Assembly (NCBI GenBank): GCA_030765065.1
Contig: CM060988.1
Coordinates: 195,112,565 to 195,176,564 of the forward strand
Direction: 5' to 3'
DNA from: Deroplatys truncata
Lineage: Eukaryota > Arthropoda > Insecta > Mantodea > Mantidae
DNA: 64,000 bases
This document shows, one piece after another, positions 22,345 through 34,080 of this stretch. Each line of letters opens with the position of its first letter. Position 1 is the first letter of the stretch. A program made the position numbers and the translations under genes. The notes beneath the pieces are model-generated. The model was not told where the DNA came from. It did no database searches and worked only from the letters and a program-made list of their open reading frames with translations.

Positions 22345-25300
22345 AAGGCTGTTCACCACCAACGAGAACGGTAACCAGAACGAGAAAGTTGAAATACATG
22401 TATCCAAATGGGAGCGTTCACAATTGACGGGAAGCCTTCCGGGACCCCGGGGACGGGAAAGAAGAGTTGCCCAATTTTTAACTTTCTCGTTCTCGGGCAC
22501 GGCATATTGGATCCACATTGTGCATATTAGGCCCTTCACTCTAGAGGTTATTCTAGGCGGCCGTGACATAAAACAGCCACTAGTGCTCTCTATAGTCGCA
22601 AGCTGTAAACATGACACTGACGAAATGTACTTCCTAACCTCATCCCGACACCCGCAAATCAAATCAGCGTTGCTTCCTTTGGTGAAGGGGTCATTTGTAG
22701 TTTGTTTATATGCAACTCAAAACTGGCTATTACCCCCCCCCCAAACAAAAGCAACAAAGAACAGCTAAAATCGGTAGAAATGAAAAAAGAACAGTAAACG
22801 ATTTTAATGTATGCCATTAAATAAAGGAATGAAAGCTTGGAATAAGTAGAGGGATCAGAAATGTAATGGATACGCATTTAGATAATGTTTACTCTATCGA
22901 ATTTTGACGTTAGCTTGGCTAATTGGAAGTAGGTGAAAAAATGTCATTGGTCAGTTAAAAACAAATGAAATCCCAATGCACAAAATCGACTTTCACTTTG
23001 TGATCGATATGCATTCCCGTTCTCATTACCCGTTCTCGGGCGGTTATGAACCAATATCTTGTATGGTGCATTACTTCCCGTTCTGGTTACCGTTCTCGGG
23101 CGGTTATGAACCAATATCTTGTACGGTGCATTGCTTCCCGTTCTCGTTACCGTTCTGGTTACCGTTCTCGGGCGGTTATGAACCAATATCTTGTATGGTG
23201 CATTGCTTCCCGTTCTCGTTACCGTTCTGGTTACCGTTCTCGGGCGGTTATGAACCAATATCTTGTACGGTGCATTGCTTCTCGTTCTGGTTACCGTTCT
23301 CGGGCGGTTGTCAACCAATATCTTGTATGGTGCATTGCTTCTCGTTCTGGTTACCGTTTACGGGCGGTTGTGAACCAATATCTTGTATGGTGCATTGCTT
23401 CTCGTTCTGGTTACCGTTCTCGGGCGGTTATGAACCAATATCTTGTATGGTGCATTGCTTCCCGTTCTGGTTACCGTTGTCGGGCGGTTATGAACCAATA
23501 TCTTGTATGGTGCATTGCTTCCCGTTCTCGTTACCGTTCTGGTTACCGTTCTCGGGCGGTTATGAACCAATATCTTGTACGGTGCATTGCTTCTCGTTCT
23601 GGTTACCGTTCTCGGGCGGTTGTGAACCAATATCTTGTATGGTGCATTGCTTCTCGTTCTGGTTACCGTTCTCGGGCGGTTATGAACCAATATCTTGTAC
23701 GGTGCATTGCTTCTCGTTCTGGTTACCGTTCTCGGGCGGTTGTGAACCAATATCTTGTATGGTGCATTGCTTCTCGTTCTGGTTACCGTTCTCGGGCGGT
23801 TGTGAACCAATATCTTGTATGGTGCATTGCTTCTCGTTCTGGTTCGGTTCTCGGGCGGTTATGAACCAATATCTTGTATGGAGCATTGCTTCCCGTTCTC
23901 GTTACCGTTCTGGTTACCGTTCTCGGTCAGTTGTGAACCAATATCTTGTATGGTGCATTGCTTCCCGTTCTCGTTACCGTTCTGGTTACCGTTCACGGGC
24001 AGTTGTGAACCAATATCTTGTATGGTGCATTACTTCTCGTTCTGGTTACCGTTGTCGGGCGGTTATGAACCAATATCTTGTATGGTGCATTGCTTCTCGT
24101 TCTGGTTACCGTTGTCGGGCGGTTGTGAACCAATATCTTGTATGGTGCATTACTTCCCGTTCTGGTTACCGTTCTCGGGCGGTTGTGAACCAATATCCTG
24201 TATGGTGCATTGCTTCTCGTTCTGGTTACCGTTCTCGGGCGGTTGTGAACCAATATCTTGTATGGTGCATTGCTTCTCGTTCTGTTTACCGTTCTCGGGC
24301 GGTTGTGAACCAATATCTTGTACGGTGCATTGCTTCTCGTTCTGGTTACCGTTCTCGGGCGGTTGTGAACCAATATCTTGTATGGTGCATTGCTTCTCGT
24401 TCTGGTTACCGTTCTCGGGCGGTTGTGAACCAATATCTTGTATGGTGCATTGCTTCTCGTTCTGGTTACCGTTCTCGGGCGGTTGTGAACCAATATCTTG
24501 TATGGTGCATTGCTTCCCGTTCTGGTTACCGTTCTCGGGCGGTTGTGAACCAATATCTTGTATGGTGCATTGCTTCTCGTTCTAGTTACCGTTCTGGTTA
24601 CCGTTCTCGGGCGGTTGTGAACCAATATCTTGTATGGTGCATTGCTTCCCGTTCTAGTTACCGTTCTGGTTACCGTTCTCGGGCGGTTGTGAACCAATAT
24701 CTTGTATGGTGCATTGCTTCTCGTTCTGTTTACCGTTCTCGGGCGGTTGTGAACCAATATCTTGTATGGTGCATTGCTTCCCGTTCTCGTTACCGTTCTG
24801 TTTACCGTTCTCGGGCGGTTGTGAACCAATATCTTGTATGGTGCATTGCTTCTCGTTCTGTTTACCGTTCTGTTTACCGTTCTCGGGCGGTTGTGAGCCA
24901 ATATCTTGTATGGTGCATTGCTTCCCGTTCTCGTTACCGTTCTGTTTACCGTTCTCGGGCGGTTGTGAACCAATATCTTGTATGGTGCATTGCTTCTCGT
25001 TCTGGTTACCGTTCTCGGGCGGTTGTGAACCAATATCTTGTATGGTGCATTGCTTCCCGTTCTCGTTACCGTTCTGTTTACCGTTCTCGGGCAGTTGTGA
25101 ACCAATATCTTGTATGGTGCATTGCTTCTCGTTCTGTTTACCGTTCTCGGGCAGTTGTGAACCAATATCTTGTATGGTGCATTGCTTCCCGTTCTCGTTA
25201 CCGTTCTGTTTACCGTTCTGGGGCGGTTGTGAACCAATATCTTGTATGGTGCATTGCTTCCCGTTCTCGTTACCGTTCTGTTTACCGTTCTCGGGCAGTT

Positions 25301-25818
25301 GTGAACCAATATCTTGTATGGTGCATTGCTTCTCGTTCTGGTTACCGTTCTCGGGCGGTTGTGAACCAATATCTTGTATGATGCATTGCTTCTCGTTCTC
25401 GTTACCGTTCTCGGGCGGTTGTGAACCAATATCTTGTATGATGCATTGCTTCTCGTTCTCGTTACCGTTCTCGGGCAGTTGTGAACCAATATCTTGTATG
25501 GTGCATTGCTTCCCGTTCTCGTTACCGTTCTCGGGCGGTTGTGAACCAATATCTTGTATGATGCATTGCTTCTCGTTCTGGTTACCGTTCTCGGGCGGTT
25601 GTGAACCAATATCTTGTATGATGCATTGCTTCTCGTTCTGGTTACCGTTCTCGGGCGATTGTGAACCAATATCTTGTATGATGCATTGCTTCTCGTTCTG
25701 GTTACCGTTCTGGTTACCGTTCTCGGGCGGTTGTGAACCAATATCTTGTATGGTGCATTGCTTGCCGTTCTCGTTACCGTTCTGGTTACCGTTCTCGGGC
25801 GGTTGTGAACCAGCCTTA
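22345..25818. mobile_element. Inverted-repeat element with internally amplified terminus
   Basis: Left end AAGGCTGTTCACCACCAACG then AGAACGGTAACCAGAACGAG. Right end in reverse complement AAGGCTGGTTCACAACCGCC then CGAGAACGGTAACCAGAACG. These are terminal inverted repeats with TTA-rich text just outside (GTTATTAA at left, CCTTAGG at right), suggestive of a PIF/Harbinger-like non-autonomous element, though the target duplication is not exact. The internal 22440-22980 part is non-coding. From 23010 to the right end the terminus itself has become a satellite. Confidence 0.65.
23010..25812 (+). repeat. 60-bp satellite made from a transposon terminus
   Basis: Roughly 40-45 head-to-tail units of 60 bp: GGTTACCGTTCTCGGGCGGT, TGTGAACCAATATCTTGTAT, GGTGCATTGCTTCTCGTTCT. 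Length variants of 78 bp carry an extra GTTACCGTTCTCGTTACC-type 18-bp module. Each unit contains the inner part of the element's terminal inverted repeat. Because 60 and 18 are multiples of three, very long frames stay open on both strands (up to about 800 codons); I read these as a by-product of repeat geometry, not as genes. Confidence 0.9.
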
Positions 25819-26039
25819 GGCTTAACTAATAATGGGGGATATATAACCTGTGGAGTTATCAAGATGAAAACATTGCTGCCCATTAGAGAAGGAACAATTT
25901 CGGAATTAGCATACTATACAAAATTGTTTACATGTGTTTATACACACAAAACTACTAATAAGAACATAATTCAGTGAACAAGCTATCACCTTTACAGTTT
26001 TTTTAAGTGAGTATCGAGAAATAGTGGTACCGCACCATC

Positions 26040-26078
26040 ACTAATTAAAACCGTACTGACTTTAAAAACACGCCTCGC
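26040..26078. mobile_element. Isolated mariner-type terminus
   Basis: Reverse complement reads GCGAGGCGTGTTTTTAAAGT CAGTACGGTTTTAATTAG, matching the terminus at 20207. It is the candidate partner end of that element. Confidence 0.5.
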
Positions 26079-26268
26079 ATATATACAACCACAAGTGTCC
26101 ACAAAACAACCCTTTCTTTCGTCAGATAAGTTATTTATTACTGTTGTTATTAAACAGCGGCTGCAGCTGTATCAATTTGTTCACCATCATAACTGTTATG
26201 CAGCAGATACTATTTCACTTTTTCAGAGCTACCTGGGTTTGAACTTTTGTGAACATCTGAAGTATTCT

Positions 26269-26753
26269 ATCTTTCAAGAAAGTAAATGCACAGTTTTCGC
26301 GGGTCAGTACCATTCAGGTGTTCTATGAGTAGTGGGTAGGAAAACTAAATCGACCGTGGTCGTAGATGTAGGTATACTGTCGTGGTCGTCACTCACTTCG
26401 AGGATTTCTATGGCTATATTAACCCAGTAAGGCGAAACATGGACTAAATATCACAAAACAAATTAACAATTCTCTCGCTGCTGAGCTATTAACTACATGG
26501 CATTGGCAAGAAAACGGAAAACACGTGGAATGATGATTTTAATAGAACCAACATCTATGTTATATATAACCCAAATAGTAACATCTGCTGACGTAGCTCA
26601 TTGGTAAAGCGCACGCTGTTTTAAATGTCCTGGGGGTTGACTGTTGGAACTCCAGCCTGTGGTCATGCGTTTTATTCCAGCCTTTTCACCTTATAAGACG
26701 CAGTAATAAACAAATTTACAGCCCTCTTGCAGCTAAGTTATTACTACATGATG
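26269..26753 (+). repeat. Flanking inverted repeat, left copy
   Basis: Matches 45131-45612 in reverse complement at about 90% by eye. Shared landmarks are AACTAAATCGACCGTGGTCG, TCTCTCGCTGCTGAGCTATT and CACGTGGAATGATGATTTTA. It contains a tRNA-like segment (A box in GTAGCTCATTGGTAAAGCGC at about 26592). This pair lies outside the 6-bp-flanked polymerase element and is much more diverged than that element's arms. Confidence 0.8.
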
Positions 26754-26889
26754 AAATCAAGATTTCATTTTTGTTTTCCATTCGTTGTTTCGACAAGTTA
26801 CTTGTTCCAGGAGAAATACATTATCTATAAATCTGAACTGTTTCAGAAATTAATCTATTTCTTCATATATGAGGTGGCCTCAGCTATGA

Positions 26890-26895
26890 AATAGC
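26890..26895 (+). repeat. 6-bp target-site duplication, left copy
   Basis: AATAGC immediately before AGTAGGATATATAGAGG, the left terminus. The identical hexamer follows the right terminus at 43874-43879. Confidence 0.85.
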
Positions 26896-26929
26896 AGTAG
26901 GATATATAGAGGAATTCTGGCACAGTTTT

Positions 26930-27600
26930 TTGCGTTTATATGGGAAAGGATAGGGAAAACGAGGGTAGATGCGACAGTTCTAGGAGGAAAATGCGTTTAT
27001 AGGGGAGAGATAGGGAATACGAGGGTCGATGCTAGGCTAGTCAGATGCTAAAGGAGGGAGGGATACGCTTTATACGAGAGAGATAGGGAATACAAGGAAA
27101 GATGCTATACTAAACAGGACTAGAAGGCTAGAATATGAGCGATATAGCAAACCGAGGAGAGGTATTAGGATAGGAGTTTTGAATGATCGAGTAGGCGTTT
27201 ATATGGAGAGACGAGGAAAACGAGAGTCGATGCTAGGCTAGATGGTGTTGAATGAGGGAATGCATCTTATATGAGAGAGGTAGGGGAATATGAGGAGAAG
27301 TGCTAGGCTAGTCGGGAAGGTCTGAATGAGAGAGTATACGTCTATATGGGAAAAGATAGGGGAAACGAAGGTAGGTGCTAGGTTGAGAGAGTCTTCAAGG
27401 AGGAAAATGCATTTATATGAGAGCGGTAGGGCATACGAGGAGAGGTGCTAGTCTAGACAGTGGCTGAGAGTAGAGTATGGTTTTATGAGAGGTATAGGAA
27501 AACGGGAGAGATACAAGGATAGACAGGTAGTGTAGCAGTAGGAATATGGACTTATATACAGGAGAGATATGGAATAGGAGGGAGATACTAGACCTTGAAA
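26930..27600 (+). repeat. Outer array 1, left arm: irregular 60-70-bp repeats
   Basis: Repeated modules of the form GTTTATATGGGAAAGATAGG, GAATACGAGG, GATGCTAGGCTAG recur about ten times with much variation, next to the terminus. The mirror copy is at about 43170-43840. Non-coding. Confidence 0.75.
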
Positions 27601-27659
27601 GCGACTTTAAGCGAGAACTTCATGAAAATATGTTTCATGTCAATGTTCTAGACATACCC

Positions 27660-27815
27660 ATCACGTAAGCTATTCAGGGAAAAGGTGACTCGTTCAGGGG
27701 AAAAAGGTGACTGCTCAGGGAAAAAGGTAACCCACAAAGGGAAAAAGTTGACCAGCAAAGGGAGAAACGTGACCAGCAAAGGGAAAAAGGTGACCTGCAA
27801 CGGGAAAAGCTAACC
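27660..27815 (+). repeat. Outer array 2, left arm: about 23-bp repeats
   Basis: Seven units of the type AGGGAAAAAGGTGACCAGCAA. Purine-rich on this strand; the mirror copy (about 42955-43110) is pyrimidine-rich on the plus strand. Confidence 0.85.
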
Positions 27816-27839
27816 CACTAACACTAACAGGTAAGTAAT

Positions 27840-29150
27840 TCAGATAGTATTGCAAGAGGCTGACTGGAACATAGCAGTGTATGATTTCACAGGTAATTCA
27901 GCTAATTCGTCTAGTAACACAGGACAGATTCCAGATGCTAACTGCATCATGGCTCTGCATGATTTCACAGATAATTCAGCTAGTATCGTAGGTATTTAGA
28001 CTAATTCAGCTAGTATCACAAGAGGATAGATTCTAGGGTTGGGTATAGCATAGTTTCATATTTCACAGGTAATTCAGAGGGTATCGTAGGTATTTAGGAT
28101 AATTCAAGTAACATAGGTGTTTAGAGTAATTAAGCAAGCATTACAGGAGGGTAGGTTCCAGGGGTAGGTTATAACCTAGCTTCGTATTTCACAGATAGTT
28201 CAGGTAATATCGTAAGTATTTGAGGTAATCGACATAGCTCCACAGATATTATTGATAATTTCGATCAGAGATTTGTATCACAGCTATTTAAGGTAAATGC
28301 AGATGATTCAGGTTGTATCAATGGTATTTGAGTCATTTTAACAGGTAATTCAGATAGTATCACAGGTGCCCGTGCTAATTTAGAGCAGGAATTCGTATCA
28401 GAGCTAGTTAAGGTAATTTCACATGATTCGGGTAGTATCACAGGTATTTAAGTCATTTTCACAGCCAATTCAGCTAGTATCGTGAGCATTTAAGCTAATT
28501 CAGCCAGTATCACAGGAGGCTAGATTCCAGAGGCTAACTGCATCATAGCTATGCATGATTTCACAGCTAATTCAGCTAGTATCGTAGGTATTTAGGCTAA
28601 TTCAGCTAGTATCACAGGAGGTTAGATTCCAGGGTTGGGTATAGCATAGTTTCATATTTCACAGGTAATTCAGAGGGTATCGTAGGTATTTAGGATAATT
28701 CAAGTAGCATAGGTGTTTAGAGTAATTAAGCAAGCATTACAGCAGGGTAGGTTCCAGGGGTTGGTTATAGCCTAGTTTCGTATTTTACAGATAGTTCAGG
28801 TAATATCGTAAGTATTTGGGTAATCAGCATAGTTTCACAGATGCTCGTGATAATTTCGATCAGAGATTTGTATCACAGCTATTTAAGGTAAATGCAGGTG
28901 ATTCAGGGTGTATCAATGGTATTTGTGTCATTTTAACAGGTAATTCAGATAGTGTCTAGGTATTTGGGCGATTCAAGCATCATAGGTGTTTAGAGTAACT
29001 AAGCTAGTATCACAGGAGGCTAGATTCAATGATCAGGGTTTCGTATCAGAGCTATTTAATGTAATTTCACTTGATTCGAGTAGTATCACAGGTATTTAAG
29101 TCATTTTAAGGGGCAATTCAACTAGTATCACAGGTACTCATGGTAATATA
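27840..29150 (+). repeat. Outer array 3, left arm: 35-40-bp modules in 600-bp higher order
   Basis: Modules such as AATTCAGCTAGTATCACAGG and TATCGTAGGTATTTAGGCTA repeat throughout. A higher-order copy of about 600 bp is visible: GGGTTGGGTATAGCATAGTT occurs near 28033 and again near 28632 with matching flanks. Mirror copy at about 41620-42930. Non-coding. Confidence 0.8.
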
Positions 29151-29311
29151 GAGAGTAATTAAATTATAAAACATTTCTCATCCAACGTTACAACAATTTA
29201 TATACTTTTTCTAAATCTTACAAACTTATATGTTAAACAGTTATGGTACGATGCGGAGAGGGATAAACTGCATATTGGTTCACAAATTGAAAAGCTTTAC
29301 GTCAACATACC

Positions 29312-29317
29312 TTTATT
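29312..29317 (-). terminator. Polyadenylation signal, left polymerase gene
   Basis: AATAAA on the minus strand about 195 bp after the end of the gene; mirror of 41448-41453. Confidence 0.5.
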
Positions 29318-29511
29318 TTTGTTCGTTGTAGATGTCTCTCCCCTTTTATCTAGGCTTGAGACTAGCACTAGGATTGCTCCTAATGGCAGGGTTACCACCT
29401 TCCCTTCCAACTTCTTCTTTCTTCATCAGGCGTCAGCTATCTGCATATACAGCACACAGATAACCTTCTTTTTTAAGATTGTAGACTCACGAGAAAATCT
29501 TTATCTTTAAC

Positions 29512-30774
29512 TTACATTCTTTTAAGCACTGTTTGTAATGGCGTAATGTCCATACGCATATGTCGTTATCCCGTCCTCAGCAATAATTCTTTTATCATCA
29601 AACGGAGTCAATGCAATTTTATTCACTTGCACTGTAGCAAGGGCATGCTTTCGTGATAGGATCAGATTCATAGGTGTTCTGATGATTTCACTGGTTTAAG
29701 ACAGTCTGTATAGCTGTCAAACGAAATGTACTGCTTAATAGCGCTACGTTTTATACCTTTAATCTTTTTTATCATTGACCCTTGAATATCTAAGGCATAC
29801 ATCTTAGGACGTAGTCCAACAAAGCGTAGGATGATTTTGCTATTAGCCTCATCTTTAAATTTTCCCAATACCTTCTTGTTCTGAGTAGAGTGGCATATAT
29901 GATTGACAGGGTAATCAGCTGTATCCAGATGCTCAAGAAAACGTAGCTTGTCCTGGTACACATCTTCAGTTGTAACACGATGAATGAACGAATCAGTGTC
30001 CATATACATAAACTTCAGGTTTTCAGCTCCATAATAAGGCAACAAAACGTCGTAATGATAGTTATACATTAATGTCTTGGAGATGTCCAACACACTCATA
30101 CCAATGTATATAGGCTTGTTGAATACAATCTGACGAGAGGCCATATGTACAGCAGCTAGATTATCAGCATATATCGTCCTGTCGATAAACGTAGGCTTGG
30201 CGATCAGCTTCTCTAGAGTTTTTTCATTGGTCACCAGTCGTATATCCATACGGTTACGCAGGTTCTCCATAGTTTTTCCAAACATAGCGTTGTTAAAGAG
30301 CTTGTAGAGATCCTTCTCGAAATCATTTGCAGCCTGTTGTCGTAGCATGTTGTTAAATTCCACATAAGGTTTCAACCACTGAGACTGTCGGAATTGTAGC
30401 ACACGATGGATTTTTGTTAGTCGTAGTCCATGACTAAGAGCCTGCTTCAAAGCCATGTAATGCACTACATACTTCTTTCGAGGTCCAAGATGAGGTATCA
30501 GTTTCTTTGTAGATGCTTCCAATGGCTTCATACACTCTGGCAGGAAAGGCAGATCGTTGTGTAGATCGTGAAGTTCAGCAGGATACTCGATGTCGACTTC
30601 TAATATGTACCCATGAGGATCATCTTCTTGTAGTGTTTCTAAGTTGATTTCTTCAGGTGACACCCACTGAAATCCACCAAAAGGAAGGGCGTGACACATT
30701 GCCCACCCATATTGGTTATTGGCGTCCTCGTATGTGATAAACTGGGTTGGTCTCGACGGATCAAACTTCTCCAT
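29512..30774 (-). pseudogene. Protein-primed family B DNA polymerase, catalytic half (left arm, frameshifted)
   Basis: The minus-strand frame from the ATG at 30774 carries motif A (DANNQYGWAM), motif B (KLFNNAMFGKTMEN) and motif C (YMDTDSF with both aspartates). It is the left-arm partner of 39991-41253. At 29695-29697 a run of three T replaces the four found (as A) in the right arm; the one-base loss shifts the frame after about 360 codons and replaces the last roughly 55 residues with a short unrelated tail. It is also separated from the exonuclease half by the TAA at 30811-30813. Probably inactive, though the core motifs lie before the shift. Confidence 0.85.
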
Positions 30775-30810
30775 ATACGTGTTATTAGCCTCAGCATACC
30801 GATGGGAAAC

Positions 30811-33174
30811 TTAGCATAAACCTCCTCTTATACCTGATTCCACCATGAGTAGTTGATCATAATCTTGTAACAGCTCCAGCTTAATTTCAGTATACAGTAA
30901 CATAGCATCCCATGTAAGTCCTGGAGAAGTAAAATAATGGGCAGGATCAACTTTGTGTGTTTTGAGGGTTTGCTCTCTGAACGTCTCAAAGACATCAGCT
31001 AGAAGAAGTACATCAGAAGTTAAGTAGAGATCGCTGTACTCTCCCAGGTTTCTCACGTTAAACAGCTCCCATACATTTCTAGCATGATCGTAGTCAGTAT
31101 CAGTAATTTCTTCTTCATTTAATCTATTGTAGAAGGAGTCCTTAGGAGGCAAGCAGGTCTCGTTCAGGGCATCCCATGACGTAACAAAATCATATGGAAA
31201 TACACCCTTACGGGTCATTAACTTCAATTTGTCTTCTCCAAAGTACTTTAGTGTTTCAGGATATGAGGTTAGATTTTTTACCAACTTATCCAAGCTTGTA
31301 CTGAGGAATCGGAAGCTGTCCACAAATCGAAGCTTTATATCTCCTACATACTTGGTGAATGAGATATAGCTTTCTTCAGAGTTAGGAATTACCTCCACAC
31401 GTTCACTTGTACAACCCAGCTCCTTAACAATGAAATGAGAGTCATATCCGCTAAGGTTATGCATGAAGACTGGTATATATTTAGGTGTTTTACAGGCTAA
31501 ATTACATTCATTATGAAGACTTCCACGATATTCACCGCTGATGTGATCATGGTCGCGTACTTTATAGTTCTCTTCTGTAAAGGGTTTTCCACACAAGTAG
31601 CATGCTGAAGAAGACTCAAAATCCTTTTGCTCTTGATCCGTAAGTTTCAGAGGCTTAGCAGATTTGTATATGTCATCAATCATTTTTGCAAGAGATGTCA
31701 GGTACAGCATAAACTTCTGAGCAGCATCAGCACCACGATACACATAGGGTTGCTTAGGAAGACCAGTTTCGAGATGTTCAACACTGGATGTAGGCTTCAC
31801 GTAAACACAGAAGCTCATTGGTGTGTGCTCTTGATAAGGGGTTGTATAGGAAGTTTCAGGATTGGGTATACACGTATGGCATGGAGTGAGAATACTCTCA
31901 AAATCCGCATAGATGACATAAGGTACTTTCAGCATCCTCTCAACATTTTTAAACTGTACAATTGCTTTCTCCTTTGTAGGCATAACTACCCTTGCAACAC
32001 CATGCTGATTACAGATGGTTGCATGTTCTTGTAGTTTTTCCAGTCCACTTCGTCCATATCGATTATCAAAATGTGTAAAGCAGCGCTTGCAGGTATAAAC
32101 ACGTTCATTACATTTAGTTTTCTGGCGTCGAACGAGCTTCTCAAAATTCTTTATATACACGTAGTGATGTTTTCCACTACTGTCATTCAATAGTAACAGG
32201 TCACAGTGTTCAGCTAGTTCAATGTCAACAACCTTTATCGGATACACTTCATGCTTCTCATCCAGCCCGAAAACGTTAATAGACATCTTGTTAAGCTTCT
32301 CAAATTTAGGTATTTGAGAAAGTGGAGTAGGGTAAGAAACACAGCTGAAGTCATACTTATCTTGAAGCTGCTTGTATTTGCTCACACGCTGCGCATTCTT
32401 CTCGATGAATTTGACTAGTATAGAGTACATGAAACATTTCTCATCACTAAAGTTATGGATATTTATACACGCTTTTCTTGCTTCAACAGATGACGGTAGT
32501 GGAATGTAGCTACTTCCTCGTAACGGGTTGTACTTGTTGATACGAAGTCGAACTCCTTCCACAGCAAGCAAAGCCCAGCTGCTACCCTTAAGCTGAGACT
32601 CCTCCATTTCAGTCACCAATTTCTTGAATTTCGCTTCCAGTGTTGAGTCCAGATCTGTTTCTAGGAAAACAGGATGATTCCTTGTTTTAAATGTTTTGTC
32701 ACAGGTTTCTCCAATACTGTTAACAAATCGACACTCAGCCAGCAGATTAATTTTAACACTCTTATGAATGCTAAGCTCTTTATGCACAGCCTGGATTATA
32801 CGTTGTTTTGCCTCTTGCAGATACATATTCAGGTCCTTAGGTGACTCGCATCGTATAAAATACGATTTTAATCGTCCTTCGAATGAAGTTTCGTATTCTT
32901 TCATATCACAGTCCTCCATTGTTGACAGCAAGTGATGTTTAGTTGGCTCCAATCTTCTTTTCTTCTGAGGGCTGCTTATTTCACATATATCTTCGTGTCG
33001 CTGCCCCTTATAACCATCTTTGAAGGTTACATTACAATGTTTACATTTGAAGAGCTTCTTGCAGCTCATCTCGTGTCTTCTCTTGTCATAACCTCGGAGG
33101 AACTTCTTCCCACATTTTCCGCATGCATATCCAGTAGCGCTCGGAATAATATCCTTATACGCTGAGTTATTCAT
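30811..33174 (-). CDS. Protein-primed family B DNA polymerase, zinc-finger and exonuclease half (left arm)
   Basis: A 787-codon minus-strand frame, nearly identical to 37591-39954 on the right arm, with which it shares start, zinc fingers, exonuclease motifs and the terminal TAA. Differences seen include E for A near codon 95 and Q for K near codon 123. Domain positions are given under the right copy. The catalytic polymerase half follows in the same frame beyond the stop, starting at the ATG at 30774. This is a transposable or viral-type replication gene inside a host intron, in the same orientation as the host gene. Confidence 0.85.
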   Translation of the reverse strand: MNNSAYKDIIPSATGYACGKCGKKFLRGYDKRRHEMSCKKLFKCKHCNVTFKDGYKGQRHEDICEISSPQKKRRLEPTKHHLLSTMEDCDMKEYETSFEGRLKSYFIRCESPKDLNMYLQEAKQRIIQAVHKELSIHKSVKINLLAECRFVNSIGETCDKTFKTRNHPVFLETDLDSTLEAKFKKLVTEMEESQLKGSSWALLAVEGVRLRINKYNPLRGSSYIPLPSSVEARKACINIHNFSDEKCFMYSILVKFIEKNAQRVSKYKQLQDKYDFSCVSYPTPLSQIPKFEKLNKMSINVFGLDEKHEVYPIKVVDIELAEHCDLLLLNDSSGKHHYVYIKNFEKLVRRQKTKCNERVYTCKRCFTHFDNRYGRSGLEKLQEHATICNQHGVARVVMPTKEKAIVQFKNVERMLKVPYVIYADFESILTPCHTCIPNPETSYTTPYQEHTPMSFCVYVKPTSSVEHLETGLPKQPYVYRGADAAQKFMLYLTSLAKMIDDIYKSAKPLKLTDQEQKDFESSSACYLCGKPFTEENYKVRDHDHISGEYRGSLHNECNLACKTPKYIPVFMHNLSGYDSHFIVKELGCTSERVEVIPNSEESYISFTKYVGDIKLRFVDSFRFLSTSLDKLVKNLTSYPETLKYFGEDKLKLMTRKGVFPYDFVTSWDALNETCLPPKDSFYNRLNEEEITDTDYDHARNVWELFNVRNLGEYSDLYLTSDVLLLADVFETFREQTLKTHKVDPAHYFTSPGLTWDAMLLYTEIKLELLQDYDQLLMVESGIRGGLC

Positions 33175-33332
33175 CTTTATTCTTGATGTAATAACGTATT
33201 AATCACTGATCAATGAAATGTAGACCTCTTCACCTTGATACCACTTTAGAAAGCTGATTATTCTTGGAGAGAACACGATGTTAACACCTCAAGACTAATT
33301 AGCACAATGAAGTCCAATGCCCTAGATCACCA

Positions 33333-33340
33333 TATTTATA
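33333..33340 (-). promoter_or_regulatory. TATA box, left polymerase gene
   Basis: TATAAATA on the minus strand, mirror of 37425-37432, about 160 bp before the start codon. The sequence context is identical in both arms. Confidence 0.5.
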
Positions 33341-33539
33341 GAGGGAGCACGAACCTTTTAGATCAATCATAAACTCGCTCCATAACCAGCTGTATATGAT
33401 CACTCAACGTGTATTAATATCAGCCATATAATCTCACGCCCAGAAGCAGGATGTTTATGACGTCACACCTAGAGACATGATGTCTGACAGCATCAAACAC
33501 GTTTAAACTCGTCTCATAACTACCTGCTTATCCTGTCAC

Positions 33540-34080
33540 ACCAGCAAGAGAAGCATTCCCACACGCTCATTCAGACATATATTTCAAATTCAAGCCTATC
33601 ACCACTACCACCACCATCACCACCTATTGTGCCAAGGTTAATTCAAGCTGTATTATCACAATACTTAAAAGTAAAAGCTTAAAAGGAAACCTAGAAGATT
33701 TTTCCCCTTATTTACTTAATTATTTCATGTTTTCATTCCCTTTTCAATTCTTCCTTTCCATCTTCCCACAGAAAGACCATTACATTTCACTGCAATCACG
33801 AGAAAAGCAAACGCTCATTCAGGCATATATTTCAAATTCAAAGCCTACCACCACCACCACCACCACCACCATTACCTATTGTACCAAGGTTAATTCCAGC
33901 TGTATTATCACAATTCTTAAAGTAAAAGCTTAAAAGGTAACGTAGAAGATTTTCCCCCTTATTTACTTAATTATTTCATGTTTTTATTCCCTTTTCAATT
34001 CTTCCTTTCCATCTTCTCACAGAAAGACCATTACATTTCACTACAATCACGAGAAAAGCAATTTTTCCAGAGTTACACAG
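33540..34080 (+). repeat. Inner GGT-rich duplicated block, left arm
   Basis: Two copies of a block of about 270 bp, each with a (CCA)n tract and the segment CTTCCTTTCCATCTTC. Mirror of 36690-37190. The trinucleotide tracts differ in length between arms. Confidence 0.75.

Noticed and set aside
22976-25977. Very long open frames (up to about 800 codons) on both strands over the satellite
   Set aside because: The unit is 60 bp with 18-bp modules, all multiples of three and free of stops in several frames. Several frames on both strands stay open at once, and one-base changes switch frame without visible constraint.
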